64,000 nt of DNA, from NCBI GenBank assembly GCA_003255025.1, contig QANY01005074.1:1627150-1691149 (forward strand), read 5' to 3'. How positions within the stretch are numbered: position 1 is the stretch's first letter; every line of letters starts with the position of its first letter. Shown here one piece after another: positions 56,500 through 64,000 of this stretch. Source of the DNA: Datisca glomerata (taxonomy: Eukaryota > Streptophyta > Magnoliopsida > Cucurbitales > Datiscaceae). The notes below the pieces were generated by a model, which saw only the letters and a program-made list of their open reading frames with translations, searched no databases and was not told the origin of the DNA. A program made the position numbers and the translations under genes.

Positions 56500-57950
56500 A
56501 TGGCACCTCTCTTAGCCCCATATTTCACATATGACCCTCAAATGACTTCGCAGGAAGTGTCTTGGTAAAAGGATCATCCAGATCTGATCTGACGTTAATT
56601 CCATAACAGTCACATCCCCTCGATGTATGATCTCTCTTACAAGATGATATTTCCTCTCAATGTGCTTGCCCCTCTTTTGACTCCTCAATTTTTTGGAATT
56701 AGTTACCGCCCCATTGTTGTCACAGTACAGGTCAATGGCTTGTCCATATCTGAAACTACTTTCAGATCAATATAAAATTTTCTTAGCCATACCGCTTCTT
56801 TTGCAACCTTACAAGCCGCTATATATTGAGCTTCCATAGTGGAATATGCAATATTGGATTGTTTAGTACTTCTCCAGACTACAACTCCTCCACTTAAGGT
56901 AAATACTGATTGAGATGTCGACTTTTGAGTGTTCATAGCTGATTGTAAATCAGAATCAGTATATCTAGTGGGGTTTAAGTCTCCAGCTGAATAAATAAGC
57001 ATATAATTTCTCGTTCTCTGAAGATACTTGAAAATGTGCTTTACTACAATCGAATGTTCTAAACTAGGATTTGATTGATAACGAATGACAATTCCTACTG
57101 CATAACATATGTTTGGTCTCATATGCAACATTGTATACATGAGACTACCAATAGCTGAAGCATAAGGAGCTTTTGTCAAATCTTCTTTCTCTTGTGGTGT
57201 CTTAGGACAGTGCTCCTTGGAAAGGACAATTCCAAGTATGATCAGTAGATGACCTTTCTTGGAATTTTTTGTAGAGAATCTCTCCAACACCTTATCAATA
57301 TAAGATGTCTGAGAAAGTGGCAAGAGCTTGTTCTTTCTATCCCTAAAGATTTGGAATTCTCAACTAACCATTTCTTTAATTTTGACAAAGTTTCTACATT
57401 ATTCCCAATGAATAGAATATCGTCTACATAAAGAACTAAGAAAATCACTATCTTATTTTTTATATATTTATAAACACAAGCTTCGTCAACATTTTGCTTG
57501 AAGCAATACGATTTAATAATTTCATCGAAGGTAAAGTTCCAAGATCTTGATACTTGCTTTCATCCATAAATGGATTTAAGCAACTTGCATACTTTCTAAT
57601 CTTTCTCTTTTTTCACAACCCTTATGGTTACATCATATAGATGTTTTCTTTAAGAGAGTCATTCAGAAAAGCTTTCTTGACATCCATTTTTCATATTTCA
57701 TAGTCTAAACTAGCGGCTATAGATAAAAGGATTCAAATGGATTTTAGCATGGCAATGAAGAAGAATGTCTCTTCATAATCGATTCATCATCTTTATATAG
57801 CTTTTCGCTACTAGTCATGCCTTGAAAGCCTTTACTTTTCCATTTGCACCTTTTTTATTCTTGAAGATCCATTTACATCCAATGAGCTTGACATCTTCAG
57901 ATGGATCTACAAGTTCCTAGACAAAATTGGAATACATCGATTCCATTTCT
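56500..57950 (-). pseudogene. Reverse transcriptase and RNase H of the minus-strand copia
   Basis: 57448-57242 encodes LVLYVDDILFIGNNVETLSK with intact YVDD (codons at 57430-57419). 57323-56703 (206 codons) encodes PLSQTSYIDKVLERF, PYASAIGSLMYTMLHMRPNI, YTDSDLQSAMNTQKSTS and IAYSTMEAQYIAACKVAKEA, the end of RT plus RNase H with conserved acidic positions. 56700-56500 continues the RNase H tail in other frames. 57950-57500 holds decayed upstream RT (KCKWIFKN- and MDVKKAFLND-like blocks). Confidence 0.9.
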
Positions 57951-59060
57951 TGGTTCTTGGCATCTTGATATTTCTCCTCTTTAGGATCTTTAATCACCTC
58001 TTTAAAGGTTAAAGGATTGTCCTTATTAGTGTCAAACTATGACATATGCCTCTAGTTCATAGTTAATAGGTTGTCTTAAAATCCTCCCACTATGATGTTG
58101 CACCGAAATTTCCTAAACAGGTACAGTGGTTTCTGTGGTTTGTCATTTATCATTTAATGATGAATATGGTCTGATCTCCTAGAATGCTAATTCTTCGAGA
58201 ACTATTTTTCTCCGAGATTTTTAGTTTTCTATATAGTCGTGTTCAAGGAAAGTGGCATTTATCGATACAAACACTTTTTTATCCTTGTGACTATAAAAGT
58301 AATCACCTCTTATTTCTGGTGCATAGCCAACAAATATACACACTTCAAACCTTGAGTCTAACATTCCAGTCTTGGGTCTAAGAACGTGAGTTGGACACTC
58401 CCATATATGAAAATGACGTAAATTAGGTTTGAAGCCATTCTATAACTCTAAAAGTGTCTTACTTACTTACTTAGAAGGCGCTACATTCAAAATGTAGGTT
58501 GCCGTTTGAAATGCATGTCTTCAGAATTTGAGTGGTAGTGATGAGTAACTTAACATTGACACGACCATATCTAATAGAGATTGATTTCTCCTTCCTGAAA
58601 CACCATTTTACTGTGGTGTTGCAGGTGCTGTGAGTTGGGATAGAATGTCATACTCCAACAAGTAATCCTTAAATTCTAAATCCAAGTATTCACCACCTCG
58701 ATTTGATCGAAATGTTTTCAAAGATTTATCTAATTACTTTTCAACTTCATCCTTGAAGTCTTTAAACTTTTCAAAAGATTCAGACTTTCTATGCATTAGG
58801 TAAGTATATTCATATCTAGAGTAATCGTCAATAAATATGATGAAACACTCATACCCACTTCTAGCTTGTACATTGATCCGTTCACAGACATCACTATGTA
58901 CTAACTCAAGTGGTTCTTTGACTCTTTGGCATTTTCCAGATAAAGGTCTCTAGGTAATTTTACCATTTAGACAAGATTCATAAATTGAAAGAATCTCAAC
59001 TTTTAGTTCTCTCAAAGTATCATGCTTTGTTTACTGATTTAATCTATCTAGATTAATAAG
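57951..59060 (-). pseudogene. Integrase region of the minus-strand copia
   Basis: In broken frames the minus strand encodes ELKVEILSIYESCLNGKIT (zinc-binding region end), GYECFIIFIDDYSRYEYTYL, MHRKSESFEKFKDFKDEVEK, FRSNRGGEYLDLEFKDYLLE and ILSQLTAPATPQ. The catalytic block that is RSDRGGEY in active copia integrases reads RSNRGGEY here. At least four stops. Confidence 0.85.
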
Positions 59061-59359
59061 TCTCAACCAAAGATACCATAGATATGTGTCATCATCATAA
59101 GAAACTCTTTGTCATTTGTTACTTTTAATATTTGCTACTTTAAAAAATTTTAAATTATTTTATGCACGTTCGTCAGTTTAAGCATATACAATCAGTTTAT
59201 TATTGAATCCATTCTTCGAAATAATAAATTGATTATTAATAAAAGAAATATCATATAATTTTTCATGTAGTAACGATAAAGAAATCAAATTTCTCAAAAA
59301 ATCAAGAATAAAATAACATTGTTCAAAACAAAAAAAAAGTATTTCTAAAACTTCAACGG

Positions 59360-59460
59360 ATTATTCCCAATGCTTTTGCTGACACGAGAGCACCACTGCC
59401 AACTCTCATTATCACCTCACCTTCAGCCAGCTCCCTTGACAAATCAAGCATCTACAAAGA
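59360..59460 (-). pseudogene. Protease-tail remnant at the broken 5' end of the copia
   Basis: The minus strand encodes LAEGEVIMRVGSGALVSAKA and LGIIR. This is the block after the copia protease active site (KGE..LRVGNGA pattern). Recognisable element sequence stops near 59460. Confidence 0.6.
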
Positions 59461-61600
59461 AGAACATATACTTTTTGTTGATTTCAAATATAAAGTTAGT
59501 TTGGATTTCTGTTTTTTCCCCTTAGTACGTTACATTAAATTGTAGGCATATATTTATATTATTTGATCTTTTAAAGTTCGTTTGGATTTTTGTCTTTATT
59601 TTCTCTCTAATTTGAAAAGTTGCAATTCTTGTCCTGCTTCAGTTTTATGCATATGGTTTTGTTTGCTTAAAGTACTTATGGTTAATAAAGATAGTTATTT
59701 TAATCTTTTAGGTGGTAATTTGTATGAAAAGCTTGGGTTTCAGAGCCCGTAATTTTTTATAGTAGACACATTAAAGAAATACTAAACTTAATGCTTGACA
59801 TGACTCTTAGAAACTCGATTTTATTATTTTCATATTTTGCAAGAGTAGATAACTGATAGTGCCTTGTGTCTCATAGTACATTGAAATGAGCATCTAGTTA
59901 CATTTTTTATGTCCTGTTATTCTAGGAAGAGGATGGAAGTGATAGTCTTGTTGTTCAACTTATTGATAAGAAAGAAGCACTGGGATGATCTTGTCATTAT
60001 CATTGATGTGGTATGCACCTATCTTTCTTTGGTTGTTTGTTTTTAATGCGATTATTGATTTGGTTGGACATTTGTTGGTATAAATATACATTTTAATGTC
60101 TTATGTCGGTATAAACTGAATAATTTTTCCTATATTTTCATGCTTCCCAAATTTATCTTACGAGCTGACTTATAAAAAGAAAAATGAAGGAAAAAATATA
60201 TTTATTAGAGTATAATAGTTGACAAGCTCATAATATGTTCATCAAGTGTATTGATGAGCTTATACATGTAATCTTGAATTGCTTGTTGCACGATTGTGAC
60301 ATTAAAGGGACATTAAATAAGTCTACGGCATCAAATTGGTAAAAGCTTAACCCCATACTAAAATTATATGCACGATTTTGCTTATGCTCTTAATGATTTT
60401 GCTAAAGGAAGCATAATAGTATACTCATCAAACTTATAATTTGTCGAGCCGACTAGTATTGATTCTATTTTTTTTTCTTTTCATTTAAGGTAAGTTCATG
60501 ACAAAAGGAAACAAGTAGCGCTTTAGGAATGCATGCGAGAAACTCTGGAAACGAGTTTACTTTTACAATATAGAGCCAAGGTATTTTTTGTCCCGTCGTT
60601 CTCTAATAGTTTTTGGACCAAACATTCCTACAAAGTAATTTCTTTCAAATGTCTCTATTGAAGTTTCATGGTCTGATTTTTTTCACAGTAAATAAACTTT
60701 CATGCATATTCTTTAGTGCATCACAAAGTTATGTTTACCTGTTGATATTTATATGTGGGATAAGTGCTTCTTGAATTTTTGTGCTACTTAATACTGTAGG
60801 TGGAATTTATAATGGCCATACTGATATACAATAATATGATGAAAGAGTATTTTTCCTAGATATGACCTTTTCCTTAGTACATTGACCAAAAAAGCATTGA
60901 ATATCCAACATTCATATGGTTGAAAAAACATTGAATATCCAACATTCATATGGGTGAAGACAAGTAAATGTTTAATAAACAATTAGTCCTATTGATGTAG
61001 AAAACCAATTATTAGAAGTAATTTACGGGTGATCAATTATACACTTTTGAAATTCAGTGACCTTAGTATCAAATTCTGTTATATAGAACCAATTTTTATA
61101 TCTTGGATCAATCACTTCAAAAAGGTGAACCCCTCACCCCTTTCTGCTTTCTTTCTTTACTTATAAATTTTGACCTATCTAATTGAACCATCCTTGTCTC
61201 TGAGCCTTTATTCTCAAGAAATGATGGGAAGATTTTTGGACGATTTATTGATAATATATGTTTACCTTTTATAGTGAATTAAAGAAATGGAAGACCTCTA
61301 CAAAGAGTATATAGCAGAGATGAGAGACGCATTGGAACTAGTGTAATATTTGTGTAATTATGTATAGAAGTAGGTTTGAAGTGTGTTTTTAGAGTGTTTA
61401 GAAGGGATTTGTATCAGAAGAAATATTCATTTGTAGTTTTACTTAATTCAATTTCAAATATAAGTGAAAACCGCTAATGTTTATATTGAGAAATTGAGAA
61501 TTTTGAGACAAAAAGCATTATGTTACTCCATGGAGCAATCGTGCATATGACCTTCGCCAAGGCCTTATCTCAATTGATGAAATGGGAGGACCTCTACAAA
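59461..61600. other. Unassigned sequence with exon-like fragments
   Basis: No known gene was recognised. Some blocks look exon-like: near 59925-59988 (EEDGSDSLVVQLIDKKEALG then stop), 60518-60584 (RNACEKLWKRVYFYNIEP followed by a GTATTT donor-like site), and 61282-61345 (EMEDLYKEYIAEMRDALELV then stop). They could be old exons of one gene or chance frames. A block similar to the last one recurs at 61580-61620. Confidence 0.35.
60895..60953. repeat. 34-bp tandem duplication
   Basis: Two exact 25-base cores (CATTGAATATCCAACATTCA plus TATGG) start at 60895 and 60929, 34 bp apart. Confidence 0.9.
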
Positions 61601-61604
61601 AAGA

Positions 61605-62500
61605 ATTATGTGAAAATGATGCTATGTTTGTGTAAAAATGACTAAGTGTTTCAAACCAACTACATGAATATGGCAAGAATATGAAAATGTGTGAAAACGA
61701 TCAAGTGTGTGAAAATAAGTAAATGTGTGAAAATGACTAAGTATAAAAAATGAGCTTGTATCAGTGGTGAGTGACTATTTGCATAGAAGTGGTTTAAGTG
61801 TGTAAAAATGACTAAGAGTTTCAATACAACTACATGAAAATAGCAAGTATATGAAAATGTGTGAACATGACTAAAAGAATAACAATTTTAGGGTTTATTG
61901 GGAAGATGATGATTAGAGCCATTTGAATGGTGATTAGGGAAAATGATCAAGTGTAAAAATGACTAAAGGTATGAAATGACTAAGTGTGTATATAAAAACA
62001 ACAAAGTGCATCAAAACACTTTTATGAAAAGGCTACCTTGTAAAAATGATTAAATGAAAATGATTAAGTTCCATCAAAACAAGTACGTGAAAATGAAAAT
62101 GTGGAGAATGAAAATATGACTAAGTGTTTAAAAATAGCTAATTTGTGATATGATCATGTCGTGGAAATGACAATTTGCATATATGAAAATTACTATATGT
62201 ATAATGGTTAAGTGTGTGTAATTAAAATGATTTAAGTGTATGTGATTAAAAATGGTAAAGTGTGTGTGATTAATGTGCTTACTTGTGTAAGCAACCACCA
62301 GTATAGATGGAGTTCACCAAAATGTAAAAAATAATATTCTTGGTGATCACTAAAATGTATCACTAGAACTGCTGATATAGACATTTAAGTGTGTGAAAAT
62401 GATTAAGTATGTGAATATAACTAAATGTGTAAAATGTTCAAGTGTGTGAATATGGCTAAGTGTATAAAAATGACTAAGTGTGTAAAAAATATAAATGCAA
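61605..62500. repeat. Degenerate short repeat field (GTGTGAAAATGACTAA type)
   Basis: About 0.9 kb is built of diverged, irregularly spaced copies of GTGTGAAAATGACTAAG, with variants such as GTGTAAAAATGACTAAG, GTGTATAAAAATGACTAAG and ATGTGTGAACATGACTAA. Longer phrases (TTTCAAACCAACTACATGAA at about 61650, TTTCAATACAACTACATGAA at about 61820) show higher-order duplication. No coding capacity; an old minisatellite expansion is the simplest reading. Confidence 0.8.
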
Positions 62501-63744
62501 GGCATAATTTTATGACAAGGAGAGAGAGATCTAAAACTTACAAGTACATGGAAGGCATGATTGTGTGAAATTAATAGGTATGCCTAAGTGTGAAAATACG
62601 GCTAAGTGCATGAGAATAAATAAGTGTATCAAAACAAGTAGGGCCAAATTCCACAACGAGAACAAATAAGTGTATCGAAACTTCATGGTGAATCGACATT
62701 CAAGACTGGTGTTTGGGCCCCAAACGCCAGACACACAGGCGTTTGGTCTTAATAGTTCCCTATTGGATCGTGACACGCGTAGATCAACTTTCGGAAGGCA
62801 TAATTTCTGACTCAGGTGGAATCACATGGGCTGTAAGATATCAAATCGAAGCTTATTTAGAGATCTACATGTGCTTCCAGGTTTACTTATTGCAGCCCAG
62901 TTTCGGATCCAAAAAATATTGTTTTAAGTACTTTCAGAGGCCTAAAAGTTGTTTCGGTCTTAATTTTGGGTTTTTTCATAATTTCTATCTCTTTTAATGT
63001 TTAGGATTTTTGTTATGCTTATAAATTAAAATATAAATATTTTTTTTCAAATTTTATGGGTTTATAATTTATAAAATAAAAGGTTAAAATTTCAAATTTC
63101 AATATTTAATTTTAAACTTTTAGCGAATATATTCCATTTATAGATAGAATCCGACCTTGAGGGTTATACGTGTTCGTCAAACCGATAAATAGGATTTATC
63201 GACCATCATGACATCACGACTTATACTTATGTATGGTGAACACCCGTCTCACAAAAGAAGAACTACATTATCATTGACAACTTTTAACGAGTTTATGAAT
63301 AAATGTTCAATTGTATCGAGAATCCTTAATTAATCTAATTTAATTTCACATAATAAGTGAGTATTATGAATGTTTGCAACGATTTTCCCGGTGTACGGTA
63401 AAAAATTACAAAAATATCAATTTTACGGTTAATGGTGAAAAATGGCGATTAGAGCCATATAAATGGTGATTAGGCCCAAAAAGTGATGATTGGAAGGGAG
63501 ATTAGCGATCACCTATTTAGACATGGCGTTTGGTGATGAAACAGGCAATTGGAGGCATAAAACTAACGTTTGACTTTGAAGATGTGATAAGCACCTTCAG
63601 GATGGCGTTTAGGGGATAAAAATAGGCAATTCACCTATTAGGTATGACGACTAGGTTGTACATATTTGGTTAACCCCTCTAAAAATTAATGTTTTGTACA
63701 TATTTGGTGAACCCCACTACATAATTGGTGAACCCCAATACGTA
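62501..63744. other. Unassigned, with a strong short hairpin and scattered GGCGTTTGG / GGTGATTAG motifs
   Basis: 62720-62746 is CCAAACGCC, a 9-base loop, then GGCGTTTGG (perfect 9-bp stem). TGGCGTTTGG recurs at about 63524 and TGGCGTTTAGG at about 63602. GATTAGAGCCATWTRAATGG occurs at both 61912 and 63438. 62760-63000 has higher GC content but no recognisable product. Nothing else was identified. Confidence 0.45.
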
Positions 63745-63924
63745 CAAAATTAATCATTCTTCGAGGGGTTCACCAAAATATTTCACGTACAAAATTAATT
63801 ATTCTTGGAGGGGTTTACCAAAATATTTCATGTACAAAATTAATCATCCTTGGAGGAGTTCGCCAAAATATTTCACGTGTAAAATTAATCATTCTTCGAG
63901 GGGTTCACCAAAATATTTTAACAA
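63745..63924. repeat. 45-bp minisatellite, four copies
   Basis: Copies begin at 63745, 63790, 63835 and 63880, exactly 45 bp apart. Each contains AAAATTAATCATTCTTCGAG and GGGTTCACCAAAATATTT with a few substitutions. Because 45 is a multiple of three, a 69-codon frame with a repeated 15-residue unit (YKINHSSRGSPKYFT) runs through it; there is no other sign of a gene. Upstream, 63660-63740 holds inverted versions (ATATTTGGTGAACCCC), so the region can fold back. Confidence 0.85.
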
Positions 63925-64000
63925 TTCATTATAAATTCAAATCTACTTTAAAATATAAGTGAAGATACTTAAATGTTCACATAAAAAATCAAGAATTTTG

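Larger units (their letters stand above)
54364..59460 (-). mobile_element. Minus-strand copia with 2.1-kb LTR, 5' part missing
   Basis: Reading high to low: protease tail (59460-59360), integrase (about 59040-58560), reverse transcriptase and RNase H (57900-56500), polypurine tract (56492-56476), 3' LTR (56474-54364). Gag, primer site and 5' LTR are absent. The RNase H sequence and LTR show it is the same family as the fragment at 24143-27045, in opposite orientation. It inserted into, or recombined with, an older LINE. Confidence 0.85.

Noticed and set aside
63725..63934. 69-codon frame with a 15-residue repeat
   Set aside because: The 45-bp minisatellite keeps a frame open because its unit is a multiple of three; there is no promoter, homology or codon signal.
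1..64000. CRISPR arrays, bacterial operons, rRNA or tRNA genes
   Set aside because: Nothing of this kind was seen. The direct repeats are minisatellites or TE parts, and the sequence is plant nuclear DNA.

Overview
The window is nuclear DNA from a flowering plant, most likely a dicot. It is AT-rich and made almost entirely of transposable elements (TEs) at many stages of decay. I found no intact cellular gene. The evidence is LTR retrotransposons with initiator-Met-tRNA primer sites, CACTA-type DNA elements with plant subterminal repeats, a hAT-type MITE, an L1-type LINE remnant, and fragments of plant nuclear genes with their introns.

Layout: 1-2.2 kb holds a 190-bp tandem repeat, a remnant of the plant Ptta/En/Spm transposase-associated protein, and CACTA-type subterminal repeats. 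2.27-5.0 kb (E1), 9.2-11.2 kb (E2, truncated) and about 15.6-18.3 kb (E3) are three members of one non-autonomous CACTA-like family. They share termini (CACTACTAYAATTT) and CTGTCATGG/CCATGACAG hairpins. E1 and E2 carry exons of a SEUSS-like transcriptional co-regulator gene; E3 carries exons of the mismatch-repair gene MSH2, including the Walker A motif. Between them are a 2.2-kb copia-type LTR (6.04-8.27 kb) and a minus-strand copia (11.2-15.6 kb).

18.5-20.4 kb is a copia leader and gag start broken by a different CACTA element (20.4 to about 24.1 kb) with CTATAGCGTTT subterminal repeats. That element contains an exon resembling the AT-hook exon of an AHL protein gene. 24.1-27.0 kb is the 3' end of a copia with a 2.1-kb LTR. 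27.05-29.2 kb is a badly decayed copia. 29.43-34.35 kb is a full-length 4.9-kb copia on the minus strand with both LTRs, primer site and polypurine tract.

35.2-48.66 kb is another copia (plus strand), split exactly in its reverse transcriptase by an 8.4-kb Ty3/gypsy chromovirus (39.04-47.46 kb, minus strand, two 2,580-bp LTRs) that has lost its own reverse transcriptase. 48.7-53.9 kb is mostly unrecognised AT-rich DNA with a possible Helitron end and a 381-bp hAT MITE with a perfect 8-bp target duplication. 53.92-54.36 kb is the 3' end of an L1-type LINE cut by the LTR of a minus-strand copia (54.36-59.46 kb). 59.5-64 kb holds unassigned sequence, degenerate short repeats and a 45-bp minisatellite.

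Nothing here works together as a pathway. The main biological content is repeated capture of host nuclear-gene fragments (SEUSS-like, MSH2, probable AHL) by CACTA-type elements, plus readable nesting of TE insertions. All calls come from reading the sequence by eye; percent identities, ages and database matches were not computed.
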